From positions 35,069,235 through 35,133,234 of the forward strand of contig CM075781.1 of the NCBI GenBank assembly GCA_037974665.1: a DNA stretch of 64,000 nt, written 5' to 3'. The notes under the pieces are model-generated. The model did not search any database. It was not told the DNA's origin and saw only the letters and a list, made by a program, of their open reading frames with translations. Position 1 is the stretch's first letter. Every line of letters starts with the position of its first letter. Shown piece by piece: positions 1 to 10,111 of the stretch. Position numbers and translations under genes: made by a program. This DNA comes from Ehretia macrophylla. Taxonomy: Eukaryota; Streptophyta; Magnoliopsida; Boraginales; Ehretiaceae.

Positions 1-59
1 GCAATTCTGGCGAAATTAGCCATTAGATACTCAACTTTTCCTCTTTCTAAAATCAATTG

Positions 60-300
60 ATGTTAAATAGTGTTAAGTTACCACATTATCTAAAGTTAAG
101 TTGCTAGAGATGGATTTATTATATTATTTATTATCTTCAATACATCTCCGCAAATACATACGGAGTTAGTTTTTGAACTTTACATTTATAAATGGTGGCG
201 TGAGTTTTGAACTTAGAACCTTTTGGTTCCTAGGTTCTGATATCATGTTAAATTATGTTAGAGAGAAGTTTTTTTATATTATTTATTATGATCAACAAAT
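60..300 (-). mobile_element. TRIM-like remnant
   Basis: Two short related arms (about 70-140 and 247-290) each contain a TTATATTATTTATTAT stretch. They flank about 110 bp that ends in 'ggttctgatatcatgtta', a degenerate reverse complement of the initiator-Met primer-binding site TGGTATCAGAGC. The same arrangement recurs at 1849-2306 (minus) and 22780-23166 (plus). This fits a terminal-repeat retrotransposon in miniature on the minus strand, without coding capacity. Boundaries are blurred and no target-site duplication was found. Confidence 0.45.
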
Positions 301-400
301 GGTATAGCTAAAGGTCTTATATTGTCATTTAGAATTGATGATTTGTCAACATGCGAGAATTAGTTTTTAACTCTCCTCTTAATGGGTGACCTGGTTGTTA

Positions 401-863
401 GGCCAACTCCAATTCATTCTCTACACATTCATTTATCGTACATGTAGGGATGTTGGAGATATTTATCTCTAATAGTATCCTTATAACCATCTCTATATCT
501 AGAGATCTTTACATTTATCTTTCAACATCTCTACATGTAGAGATGGTGAAAAAATCCCTATAAGTATCCCTAAACCCAACTAGGGAATTAAAATAATATA
601 TTTAGTTAAAAATCAACATAAACAATTAACAAATATAAATAAAAAAAAGTTTAATAATAATATGTTTAATTAAAATAAGAAGAGATTTTGAGTAAAACAA
701 AAATAGAAAAACTGTTGAAGTGAAACTAAAATAGTGATTCATTGAAATAAGATATAAAAAATCTGTTAGAGTGAAACTGAAATAGAGAATCCCTAAATGT
801 AAAGAAATAGTTCAAATTCTCTACTTGTATAGAAAAAAAATAGAGAAGTTGTTGGAGTTAGCC
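401..863. mobile_element. PIF/Harbinger-type MITE
   Basis: The ends are inverted repeats: GGCCAACTCCAA at the left and TTGGAGTTAGCC at the right. They are flanked by TTA on both sides (398-400 and 864-866). A 3-bp TTA duplication with GGCC/GGCT-type termini is typical of Tourist/PIF-Harbinger MITEs. The 463-bp interior is AT-rich, has short inverted stretches around 'ctacatgtagagat' and encodes nothing. Confidence 0.7.
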
Positions 864-1322
864 TTAGTGTAGAACATCTATTCATCGAACTCTATTTTTG
901 TTCATCGATACTTGATGAACAATAATACTTTTAATTTTCATGGAACATGTTAGAACATTGCTACTCATTTCAGGAACCCTCTAGAACAAAGCTTTTTGAA
1001 ATCTTCAGACTAAGCTAAAGCACTTGTACGAATACGAATTATCTACACACCTAGTTGATTAGCTTTGCAAGTTGGTGATGAACCAACATTGAACAACTAT
1101 AAATATGACTTATTGTATTGTATGGAACTAAGCCTAAGAGCTAACTACTTAAGCATTTGTGCACTCATCACATTGTTCCTACAACTTCTTACTATAATAT
1201 TCAAACCAATTTATAACTAAGCCTTTTTCAAAATCATTCTTTCTAACCACTCTCTACGCCTCCAAATTTGTCTAGCCTTCTCACACATATCTCTACCAAT
1301 TAACATTTGATATAAAACTAGC

Positions 1323-1708
1323 TGATAAAATATCTTACATCGGCTCCCCATCTCAAAGAAGACCAATTAATAAGTTCATGAGTCAACTCCACTTGGCACC
1401 AATTAATTTTAAGATAAAAACTCATGATTCTTAACATGGTATTAGAGCTGGGCCTTGGTCTAATCGTATTCGTCCACGTGTGATTCATCTCGTGTCGCTC
1501 TCACTGACTTGTTTCTCTTATGTCAACTCGCTCTCATTTCGCTGATTCATTTCCCTCATGTCAGTTCATTCTCACCGGGTCACACGTGAATGGGTGTTAA
1601 AATATCCCACATCGGCTCCCCATCTAAAAAAAGACCAATTAATAAGGTTATGGACCAATTCTACTTGACACCAATTAGTTTTAAGATGGAAACTTATGAT
1701 TCTTAACA
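1323..1708 (+). mobile_element. Complete TRIM retrotransposon
   Basis: Two direct terminal repeats of 114 bp each (1323-1436 and 1595-1708) begin TGATAAAAT/TGTTAAAAT and end TTCTTAACA. Immediately after the first is TGGTATTAGAGC (1437-1448), a one-mismatch initiator-Met primer-binding site. A purine-rich stretch (about 1587-1594) precedes the second. The element is flanked by a perfect 5-bp duplication CTAGC (1318-1322 and 1709-1713). Total length is 386 bp with no coding capacity, matching the TRIM class, which must borrow reverse transcriptase and integrase. Confidence 0.85.
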
Positions 1709-1764
1709 CTAGCCATAGCCTATTCAACTTTAAACCCAAATATGAATAGAACATAAGGTCATAT

Positions 1765-2090
1765 TGGAATCAATATTTGTTTTCCACACAACCAATCGCA
1801 CGCAAAAAGTGGTTACAGTGTCACCTGCACAAACTTAGACTATGTAATTAAACAATTGTTAAATTACCACCTCATCTAAAAGTTTAAGCTGTTAGAGAGC
1901 GGTTTGTTATATTATTTATTATCTTCAATACGTCTTGTTATATTATTTATTATATTCAACACGCCCTTTTCAATATTTGTTTTCCTCACAACCAATCGCA
2001 CACAAAAAGTGATTATGGTGTCACCTGCACAAACCTAGCCTATGTAATCAAACAATTGTTAAATTATCACCTCATGTAAAAGCTTAAACT
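1765..2090. repeat. Tandem duplication of about 190 bp
   Basis: The stretch from 'caatatttgttttcc' through 'cgcacgcaaaaagtggtta' and 'caaacaattgttaaatta' (about 1771-1930) is repeated with small changes at about 1971-2090. The second copy leads into the TRIM-like unit that follows, so the duplication includes part of a TRIM terminal repeat. Confidence 0.6.
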
Positions 2091-2306
2091 TATTTATTAT
2101 CTTCAACATACCCCCGCAAGTACAGATAGAGTTAGTTTTTTAGCCTTGCACTTGAACAGTTTTAATTTTTTAAATGGGTGGCAGTGAGTTTTGAACCCAA
2201 GACCTTTTGGTACCTAGGCTCTGATACCATGTTAAATTACCACTTCATCTAAAAGTTTAAGCTGTTATAGAGGGGTTTGTTATATTATTTATTATTATCT
2301 TCAATA
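1849..2306 (-). mobile_element. TRIM-like element, minus strand
   Basis: GCTCTGATACCA (2218-2229) is the exact reverse complement of the initiator-Met primer-binding site. It abuts a terminal repeat starting TGTTAAATTACCACTTCATC (2230-2306). A related repeat lies near 2057-2091 and another near 1857-1931. About 140 bp of non-coding interior includes 'tacccccgcaagtacagat'. It is the same family as the copies at 60-300 and 22780-23166. No clear duplication was found because the right end abuts another TRIM at 2307. Confidence 0.5.
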
Positions 2307-2955
2307 TGTTAGAAGATACACTTGTCCCACATCAAAAAATCAGAAACTCTAACACCACGTTATAAGATCCTGGGCTAACTCCACTTGACACCAATTGGTG
2401 TTAAGATGAACCCCATAATTCTTAACATGGTATCAGTGTTAGGTCCTTGGTTCAATCATATTTATCTGCATGCAACCCATCTTAAATCAGGTTCACTTGT
2501 GTTCATTCTTTCGCGTGTATCATGTTCCACGCATCTTCATTCTTTCACATGTGTATTCAATCTTCTAAGTGTGACTCATCTCAAAATTAGGTCCACGCAT
2601 GTTCAATCTTCCAAGTATCATCCATCTCAAAAATTAGGTCCACACATGTTCAATCTTTCACGTTTGACTCCTCTCAAATCAGGCACGTGAGAGGGAGTGT
2701 TAGAATATACACTTGTCCCACATCAAAAAATCAATAACTCTAACACCACCTTATAAGATCTTGGGCTACTCCATTTGGCACCAATTGGTTTTAAAATGGA
2801 ACCTCAGTTATCTTAACATAGTATCAGTGTTGGGTCCTTGGTTCAATCATATTTATCCACATGCGACCCATCTTAAATCACGTCCTCTTGTGTTCAATCT
2901 TTTGCGTATATCATATTTCACGCATCTTCAATCTATCATGTGTGTTCAATCTTCT
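2307..2955 (+). mobile_element. TRIM with duplicated terminal repeat
   Basis: Direct terminal repeats of 121 bp at 2307-2427 and 2698-2818 begin TGTTAGAA and end CTTAACA. The first is followed by TGGTATCAGTG (2428), a degenerate initiator-Met primer-binding site. The second is preceded by the purine tract GAGAGGGAG (2689-2697). After the second repeat the primer-binding and leader sequence starts again (2819 to about 2955) before breaking off, so the structure is repeat-leader-repeat-partial leader, as expected from recombination between copies. The interior has tandem-like 'cgcatgttcaatctt' motifs and no gene. Confidence 0.7.
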
Positions 2956-4319
2956 ATTGATTATATGATACATGTATTAGATGTAGATTCATGTCATGTA
3001 ATATCTATGAATAACTATGTAATCTACTCTATTGAAGTAACATTGTCTTTGGAAGCAATTTATGTGTAAAATTCATTTCATTTATAAATAAATTCTATAA
3101 GCAATTTATTTACAAATTAATTCTCTTGTTTGGAAATATAAAATAATATTAAGTTAATTCTGTTATTTGTAAATTCAAATTGTGTTTGAAACACATGTGA
3201 AATTAGAATTAATAGTTGTATTTTACTTAAATACTCATTGCTCTAATCAATTGAAATATGGCTATCATATAAGTGTTATCTTATCAATCCATTACCCTGG
3301 TACTATCATAAAAATTCAAAAGAAAAAAAAAAAACAAAGAAATATTTTCTGAAAAGTTAAACATTAAATAATCATAATAATTTTAAGTTCAACCAGACTT
3401 GGCTTCTTTTTGATTAATGAAATGAATATCATGTTTGTGATCATCATGACTCCCTAAACAATTATATTAAATATAAATAAGTAATTAATTAGGTCTATAT
3501 AATGTATAAAATATAAACAAGTAATTAATTAATTAGGTATTATGTATATGGAGTCATGATTCTATATACAGGCTTGGCTTTTGTAGAATCATGACCCTAC
3601 GTACTGCTTTTATTTAATTATTTATTAATTAACTCTATAATGTATCAAATATAAACAAGTAATTAATTAAGTATCATGTATATGGAGTCATGATTCTACA
3701 TACAAGCTTGACTTCATTTTCATTTTTTTTTGGCTTCTTTCCAGATGATTATTTCTAATTTTAGGGCGTAATTTGGAACAAGATTATACATACAACTTAA
3801 TCAGGTAGGAAAAAAAAAGTTAATCAAGTAGGATACATATTGCCCAAAAGAAAAATCACGAATAAATTTGTAAACAAAAATCAAACGAATATCTGAAAGA
3901 GGAGTGAATAGAAGATGTTGATTTTTTATTTTTTTATTTTTTGTCAAAGAGAGAAGGGTGGGGAAGACTTTTTTTTTTTTTTTTGGGTTTTTGATTATTC
4001 TTAGAAAAGCCAATCATTTAAACCTGATAGTAGTTTTGTCCTTAAAAGATTAACATCAGAATTAGAAAACGTAGATTTGTAAATTCTACCTCTTGGACTC
4101 GAATTTGAGTAAGGCTTGTGAAAATATAAGAATTGCAAATCTTGAATTTGTAATTTTTTAAAAATGTGCAACTAAACAAAAAAAATTAAATTAAATTTAC
4201 AAATGAATTCCACAAAATTTTATTCCAAACAGTTTTTTAAGAGTGAAAATTAAAAAGTATTATTTCTCCTCTTCACTTATCCTCTAAAATATTTTTTGTG
4301 TGAGTACATATTTTTTAAA
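2956..4319. other. AT-rich intergenic stretch with short direct repeats
   Basis: No gene is recognisable. A motif of about 65 bp running from 'ataaacaagtaattaatta' through 'atggagtcatgattctat' occurs at about 3513-3585 and again at about 3650-3712. Homopolymer T and A runs lie at 3722-3732 and 3970-3984. Short open frames here have no recognisable domains. Confidence 0.5.
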
Positions 4320-5139
4320 TTTCAACGAATACGTGGTACTCCTGTCTTTTATCAATGCCATCAATAATATCTCAGCTAACATTCTTAATTCCACCACTGG
4401 AATGAGAAACGAATAATATCTCCCAATTTTCAACAACTGCTAACATTCTTAATTCCACCACTGGAATGAGAAACGAAAAAGTTCTCCATTGACTTGATTT
4501 AAGAGGTCTCCGGTCCCCCTCGCCATTATTTTCGTAGGGAGATTTTTCCATTGACTCGCTTTAAGAGGTCTCCGAGCCCCGCTCGTCATTATTTTCGTAG
4601 GGAGATTTTTCTCATCACAACTCTTTGAAATCTTCTAATATTTTGTATGCTTCGGTTGCTTTTAGTTTCAATAAGAAAGATTAGCTTTTTCATCCATAGC
4701 ATAACTACACTGTCTTATAACAATTTAATGCATCTCTGTAATTCAATGGAAGTGGTCACTGTATACTCCATTTTCCCTCCTATTTTTAGCGCCACCAGAC
4801 TCGCCAAATCGCCCTTATAAGTAGCTTCCCAGTCCACCAACACCAGTCATCCCCGGTGCATCCCATTTCTCCTATTTTCTTGCTGGCTTTTCTAAACATA
4901 GTTGGTTGTCGGTGTTCACCTAAAAGAAGAGATTACAGAACAATGGATTCAAAGTTTTTAGTTGTAAATTTGAGAGTCTACATTTATGTATGGCATACTA
5001 GTTTATCTAACCATTCAATGGGACACTCTTGGTTCTTACAAGGCCGAACATTCTGCATTCACATTGTAGGTTCCACATAAATATGAAGCACCCTCTCTCA
5101 ATTTTCCCTCCTATATATTATCATTAGCTTCCATAAATA

Positions 5140-5330
5140 CTCGATTAAAAATGTTAAATACCACTTTATTTTTATTACTTAAATATCATTTCTTATATAT
5201 ATGCTTAGTTGGCATACAAAAATAAGAAAAAGAAATTAAAAAGTTTGTTATTTTAGATTGCCAACTAAACATTCATGTAGAAAGTGATATTTGAGTGATA
5301 AAAATAGAGTGATATATAAAAATGCTTATT
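5140..5330. mobile_element. Small inverted-repeat MITE
   Basis: The arm 'actttatttttattactt' (about 5160-5178) with neighbouring 'aaatatcatttct' is mirrored by 'gtgatatttgagtgataaa' and 'tagagtgatat' at about 5282-5317. This gives roughly 40-bp imperfect inverted arms around an AT-rich loop containing 'gcttagttggcat' and its partner 'ttgccaactaaac'. There is no coding capacity. The family is unassigned because the duplication is unclear. Confidence 0.5.
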
Positions 5331-5445
5331 CTCAATTTTGTTAAACCATGTCGCCATGCACCAAATTTTTGGTGTTTCATCCAACTTTGACCAAGAAAAA
5401 AGTTAAAATGAAAAAGACACAGTAAGCAGCAGTAATTCAAGACGG

Positions 5446-5452
5446 TATAAAA
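5446..5452 (+). promoter_or_regulatory. Candidate TATA box of the CRK pseudogene
   Basis: TATAAAA lies 430 bp before the CRK start codon, just ahead of the duplicated leader at 5543-5850. It is the best-formed TATA motif in the last 500 bp. This is inferred from motif and position only. Confidence 0.3.
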
Positions 5453-5542
5453 CAGTCACATGAAATCTATACTCCAGTGACCATCACAGTTTGGTCTTTG
5501 TAGTTTTCCACAACCCCTTCAATCTTCACAATTTATGACATC

Positions 5543-5850
5543 ATGAAAGCAGGAAAAACTTGGAAACCACTTTTGACTAGTGAATTTTCTATACCTCAGA
5601 AGCCACGGCAGTTTTTTTTTCTTTCCATATTCTCCATCTCTTTCTCCTCATTAGTGCTTCTTGCGAGAGATCTGAAAGAAGTGAAAGATATATACTTCAA
5701 GAAACAAAAAAGCAGGAAAGACTTGATCAAAATGATCACTTTTGACTTAATGAATTTTCTATACCTCAGAAGCCACGGCAATTGTTTGTTCTCTCTATAT
5801 TCTCCATCACTTCTCCTCATTAGTTCTTCTTGCAAGAGATCTGAAAGAAG
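5543..5850 (+). repeat. Tandem duplication in the CRK leader
   Basis: Two units of about 150 bp (near 5545-5690 and 5708-5852) share 'aatttctatacctcagaag' style sequence: 'gaattttctatacctcaga', 'agccacggca', 'tattctccatc', 'ctcctcattag' and 'gagatctgaaagaagt'. The second ends about 30 bp before the CRK ATG. The unit probably lies in the 5' untranslated region, so the duplication would lengthen the leader and add upstream ATGs. Confidence 0.7.
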
Positions 5851-5883
5851 TTAAAGAACTTCAGAAAAAGCCATTCTCCAACC

Positions 5884-6712
5884 ATGGTATTTTGCTACTC
5901 TTCTAGATGCAGTGTCTTGAAGGTCTGGTTTTCGCTTTATATGCTTTGGTTTCTCATCTTTATTTCTGAAGCTGATCCCCGGTCTTATGTATGTCCAAAT
6001 ACAACTACTTATACTCCAAATAGTACCAATCAGGTTAATCTCAATAGCCTTCTCTCTACCCTTTCTGATCCTGATATTACGAGAAACAACCTGTTCTACA
6101 ATGCAACGGCAGGTAATAGTGCCCCTGACAGGGCTTATGGCTTATTTATGTGTCGCGGGGATGTTACATTTGATACTTGTCATGATTGTGTGGTAACTGC
6201 CATAAGAGATATAGTCGAGAGGTGCCCCAGGGAGAAGCAAGCACGTACTTTCTATGATCTGTGCATGGTACGTTATGAAAATCAATCATTTTTTTCCACC
6301 ATGGACGCATCGCTTACTGTGTTTATATGGAATCCGGGAAATGTTTCAGAACCTGATCGTTTTGCGCAAGTCTTGGGAAATACTATGAATGACTTAGCTA
6401 CTCGTGCTTCCAGTGATGAGTCCGCCAATGGTGGACGATTGAGAGGTTTTGCAACAGGAGAGGCTAATTTTACGAGTTTCCAAACCCTATACAATCTAGT
6501 TCAGTGCACCCAGATTTATCGGAGTTCGATTGTAATCGGTGCTTACGTGCCGCCATTGGCTGGAAATCCAGGTGCATGGATTTTGCTTCCAAGTTGCAAT
6601 ATTAGATATGAGATGTACCCATTTTACAACAGTACAGCCGCACCACCACCACCATCGCCTACACCCATAATTCCTCCTCCTCCAACTCCAGGATCGCCAA
6701 CGAGTCCAAGAG
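5884..6712 (+). CDS. CRK pseudogene exon 1: signal peptide and DUF26 domains
   Basis: The start ATG opens a hydrophobic signal peptide (residues about 11-29, LWFLIFISEA near the end). The first DUF26 is intact in its core: Cys90, Cys99 and Cys102 give the C-X8-C-X2-C motif, followed by Cys114. In the second domain Cys208 and Cys238 (LLPSC) are present but the middle pair is lost. Reading one frame over from 6516 to 6557 shows DCNRCLRAAI, exactly the missing C-X2-C segment, so a single base was lost at about 6514 and the frame came back before 6580. A Pro-rich linker (PPPPSPTPIIPPPP) precedes the GT donor at 6713. The open frame continues past the donor to 6774 as intron read-through. Confidence 0.85.
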
Positions 6713-6837
6713 GTAAAGTTTCATTGTGTAAACTAAGATCTTATATGCTAGTGTTCAAATTTATAAATTGTTAATGTCTTAATGTGAGAGAATTATTCTT
6801 AACTCTCCTCTTCAAGTATAATCAGACTACAAGCAAC

Positions 6838-7431
6838 CAGTGGCAGGGCCAGGCACTCGGGGTTAGTGGGTGTCGCTTCGCCACCCGGGGTTAGTGGATG
6901 TATTACGTGGCAGAGTTAGTAACCGGGTTTGGGTACTCATTCGTGCAAATTTATTTTGTATAAATTGAAAAAAAAAAAACTATTGCCTTTATCGCTAAAA
7001 TCATGACAATGATGAAAAAATATTAAAATATTTAAACATATAGAATTTGTTAGTATTCGAACCGAACTGTTTAATCAAATATATAAAATAATCAATTAAA
7101 AATAAAAGACAGTGTAAAAACCATTTTAAAAAATTAAACTTAAATTAAACGTACAATTAACTAGAAAAGTTTAACTTAAATGTTAAAAATATTACAAAAA
7201 TAAATGAATCAAAATTCATATATAATGATAACACAAATAGTCCCTGAAATATAAAAAATAAATTTAAAACCTATTTATAAATAAGAGAATAAAAGTAAAA
7301 AATGAAGAGAGAAAAACATGAGAAAAAATAGAGAATAAAAATAAAAGGGTATTTTTAGGTGAACAAAAAACAAACTTCAAATTTCAGGGGGTTCATGTGA
7401 ATCCCTTGAGAGCCATGTGGCTCTGCCAGTG
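6838..7431. mobile_element. Non-autonomous hAT-type element in CRK intron 1
   Basis: The termini CAGTGGCAGGGCCA (left) and TGGCTCTGCCAGTG (right) form inverted repeats of the CAGTGGCRGAGCCA kind common in plant hAT MITEs. They are flanked by CAAGCAAC (6830-6837) and CAAGCAAT (7432-7439), an 8-bp duplication with one mismatch, the length expected for hAT. The 594-bp interior is AT-rich and non-coding. Confidence 0.75.
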
Positions 7432-7439
7432 CAAGCAAT

Positions 7440-8134
7440 TCTAGTATCATGTTAAAAATCATGGATTTTATTCTAAAATCAATATTTGATGTAAGATGGT
7501 ATAGCCAAATATCTCATATAATAGTTTAGAATTTATGATTTGTCAACATGCGATAATTAGTTTTTAACTCAATTCTCTGATGGGTGACTAAAGTGCGATT
7601 GAGCGCACGTCAGAGCCTTGTAGGTGAACTTTGACACCAGATTTTGACTTTGTCAAGTCCGTATGACTTTGATCCGTCCGTTTAACTTTGATCGTTGACC
7701 AAGGTCATTATTTTTTTTTGCGTTCAATTTGGCCAAAATCAATCTCATTTTTCTCATTTCAAAGTCATTTCACCATTCTCCTTTAGTGTTGCTTCGAAAC
7801 TCTTTCCAACCTTTGGCATTTGAGGTCATTTTTGCTATTAAACTTATATCAAATATACAAGTAAGCTTACAATTATAATGCAATTCTACATAACTAAATG
7901 GGATCGAAAAATATTGATTTATCAGTGCTCCAGTTGTTAGTGTGGGAGAACTATTCTTCGACCCCCATTTCAATTGCAACATCATCGATACTTAATGATC
8001 AATACTTATAATTTTCATGGAACATAAGGTCGTATTGGAATCAATATTTGTTTTATAAGTTTTTCGTAATAAGATATACTGGAGTTCAGATAGGAGACAC
8101 TAAGATCACGAATACTCAGCTACATTTTGAAGCT
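7440..8134. other. Remainder of CRK intron 1, repeat-derived
   Basis: The part at about 7490-7590 ('tatagccaaatatctcata', 'gatttgtcaacatgcgata') and 7985-8060 resembles 290-395 and 890-960 near the left edge, indicating an old dispersed repeat. No gene is seen. Confidence 0.4.
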
Positions 8135-8545
8135 TCAGTAAGCTAACAAGTATGTGTAAATACCTGTATCAGTTATGTTCTGATGGAGGTGCACGTTAGG
8201 TAAAGATTCTTCCTGATGTACGTGAAGGTTTTTGGCATTTACTAACTTTAATAGAATTAATAAACAAGGATTAGATAGACTACTTGCATCTCCAGAAAAT
8301 GAAAATCCCATGTAACCAGGAGGTAGCTTTGATTCTGTGAACAGTTCTTTCATGGAAAAGGTGAAATGTGGTTGCAACTGTGAGAAGACGTCCAAGGATT
8401 TGTGAAATCTCTCTTTCTTGTTAATGTTTTCTTCAGCTTGTGATATGTGATGGTTATTCTTGTTCTCTGCTCCCATCAGTGAATTCTTGGCGCTGAAGAT
8501 AGGTTGACTCTGCCACCCAAATCTGTCTTGAAATTTCCTCCTCAA
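8135..8545 (-). CDS. Unrecognised 136-codon open frame inside CRK intron 1
   Basis: An open frame on the strand opposite to the CRK starts MRRKFQDRFGW and contains a charged, Ser/Phe-rich middle (FHKSLDVFSQLQPHFTFSMK). A TATATA-like motif lies about 15-25 bp upstream of its ATG (ccatatatagag near 8552-8563). A possible splice donor lies inside (after GDAS), after which the frame turns AT-rich, so only about the first 95 codons look gene-like. No domain is recognised. It could be a captured exon of another gene or a chance frame; the function is unknown. Confidence 0.2.
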   Translation of the reverse strand: MRRKFQDRFGWQSQPIFSAKNSLMGAENKNNHHISQAEENINKKERFHKSLDVFSQLQPHFTFSMKELFTESKLPPGYMGFSFSGDASSLSNPCLLILLKLVNAKNLHVHQEESLPNVHLHQNITDTGIYTYLLAY

Positions 8546-8859
8546 CTCTCTATATATGGGGCTCTTCTAGACCTCCTTTTGCTTTTCCTTGGAGACAAAG
8601 ATCTCACTAACAATTAGGAAGCTCCAATCTCTGCTTTTCTAGTTTCTCCAGAACGCGACAAAAAAATGAGATACCAATCTATTAGTTTAAGTTTCATGAT
8701 TTTTTTTACTAAGCTGCATAACTATTAGACTAGACCTCTGCTCCTCCAGGGTACCATTATCCATGCTTCAGTACCTACTTTCTTTGATAACATGTAAAAA
8801 GGCACCATAAGGCCAGCTCATATACTTTCTGATGAATGATCTTCTTTGCATTGATGCAG

Positions 8860-8994
8860 GAAACAGGAGATCATCAGCACCAGTGATTATTGATATTATT
8901 CTCGCGGTGGTTGTTTCTATTTTCCTGCTTACTCTGGGCTTCTGTTTCCTAAGAAAAAGAGCAAAGCAGCTTGATGCCATACAGGAGGCAACAG
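8860..8994 (+). CDS. CRK pseudogene exon 2: transmembrane segment
   Basis: After the acceptor AG at 8858-8859 the exon reads NRRSSAPVIIDIILAVVVSI and on through a hydrophobic helix (IILAVVVSIFLLTLGFCFL), then a basic stop-transfer stretch RKRAKQ. Length is 135 nt, so phase 1 is kept. This is the single-pass membrane segment joining the DUF26 ectodomain to the kinase. The donor GTAAAA is at 8995. Confidence 0.85.
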
Positions 8995-9076
8995 GTAAAA
9001 TTCAAGAATCCAAGGTTTTCTTTTTTATTAATTTGTTGTGATTCGTCAAGATCCAAATTATTAACTTAAATCCCAG

Positions 9077-9204
9077 GCACAGACGGAAATGATATCTCAG
9101 CAACTGAATCTTTACAATATGATTTAAATACAATTTTGGCTGCTACAAATAATTTGTCTGCTGAAAACAAGATAGGTGAGGGCGGATTTAGCGCTGTGTT
9201 CAAG
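9077..9204 (+). CDS. CRK pseudogene exon 3: juxtamembrane and kinase P-loop
   Basis: The exon reads [20 protein letters not shown], the usual CRK lead-in to the kinase, then [12 protein letters not shown]. The Gly-rich ATP loop is present but the third loop glycine has become Ser (GEGGFS rather than GEGGFG). Acceptor AG at 9075-9076 and donor GTAAAG at 9205 are both good. Confidence 0.85.
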
Positions 9205-9302
9205 GTAAAGTAGTTTAATTTAATTACTGACATACAAGAGAATTTTTGCCCATTTTTAATCCTTTCTGAGCAGAGTTTTTATTTGTAACTATATACATTC
9301 AG

Positions 9303-9511
9303 GATAATCTTTCTAATGGGCAAGAGATAGCTGTTAAAAGGCTATCCAAAACCTCCACAAGGTGCTCAAGAATTTAAGAATGAAGTTGTTCTTGTTTCCA
9401 AACTTCAACACAGAAATCTTGTGAGACTAGTAAGATTTTGCTTGGAACGAGAAGAAAAGATCCTTATCTATGAGTTTATGCCAAACAAAAGCCTTGACCA
9501 TTTTCTTTTTG
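9303..9511 (+). CDS. CRK pseudogene exon 4: kinase N-lobe with frameshift
   Basis: It begins [18 protein letters not shown], which holds the ATP-binding Lys (IAVK). At 9357 two bases are missing relative to the family pattern; beyond it the sequence continues one frame over as [20 protein letters not shown] and later [20 protein letters not shown], including the helix-C Glu. Translated directly, it would stop within a few codons. The exon end GT at 9512 matches the usual phase-1 intron after FLF. Confidence 0.8.
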
Positions 9512-9645
9512 GTTGGTATTTGGTTCCACTTGTGATATTTGGTATTGAAATAGACCGGTAACAAGTCTCTATAGATTTTTATTTAGAATATGAGTTTTTT
9601 TTTTTTATACCAAAGTTGAGAAACCTATATTAATTCATTGTACAG

Positions 9646-9883
9646 ATCTAGAGAAACAACAATTATTGGACTAGGCAACACGTTACAAGATTATAAGGGG
9701 AATAGCACTAGGGATGCTTTACCTTCACGAAGATTCTCGTCTTAAAATCATACATCGTGATCAGAAAGCTAGTAATATCTTATTAGATAAAAATATGAAC
9801 CCTAAAATATCAGATTTTGATATAGCGAAACTTTTTAGTGTCGACCAATCTCAAGGGAATATAAATAAAATCGTTGGAACCTT
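9646..9883 (+). CDS. CRK pseudogene exon 5: catalytic loop, degenerate
   Basis: A stop codon TAG at 9672-9674 replaces the conserved Trp of the LDW motif. Downstream the exon reads [20 protein letters not shown], then [14 protein letters not shown] and [11 protein letters not shown]. The HRD triplet is kept but its following Leu is Gln (HRDQK), and the magnesium-binding DFG has become DFD. It ends with VGT at the donor GTAAGT (9884). Confidence 0.85.
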
Positions 9884-10111
9884 GTAAGTTTGTACCTTAG
9901 TTTCTCCATAGTAATCTGATGGACAACATACATACCCTACTGCCCTCTTCGTAAGAGTATATAACTTTTAGTTGAGTTTTTTTCGGTCATACCATTAATT
10001 TTTTTTAGCACACATTTCACATCATCTTGTACCAATTTTCATAAAGGAATGTTATATAACCAGAAACCAAGACTAATAAGCTAATTCTAACATCGGTGTT
10101 TCTACTTGCAA

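Larger units (their letters stand above)
4320..5883 (+). promoter_or_regulatory. Upstream block of CRK locus 1
   Basis: This block is shared in order with 28725-30240 and partly with 61655-61896. Common landmarks are 'tacgtggtact', 'atcaatgccatcaataat', 'ttccaccactggaatgag', 'taagaggtctccggtccc' and 'attttgtatgcttcggtt'. Two segments are tandemly doubled inside it: a 60-bp unit around 4375-4475 and a 70-bp unit around 4487-4608. The TTATAAG box at 4815 has a counterpart in block 2 (TTATAAATA near 29159). Shared upstream sequence points to segmental duplication of a whole CRK locus rather than chance similarity. Confidence 0.65.

Noticed and set aside
5884-6774. Exon 1 as a complete secreted DUF26 protein gene
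   Set aside because: A good GT donor at 6713 joins in phase to a CRK membrane exon at 8860, and kinase exons follow; the extra codons are intron read-through.
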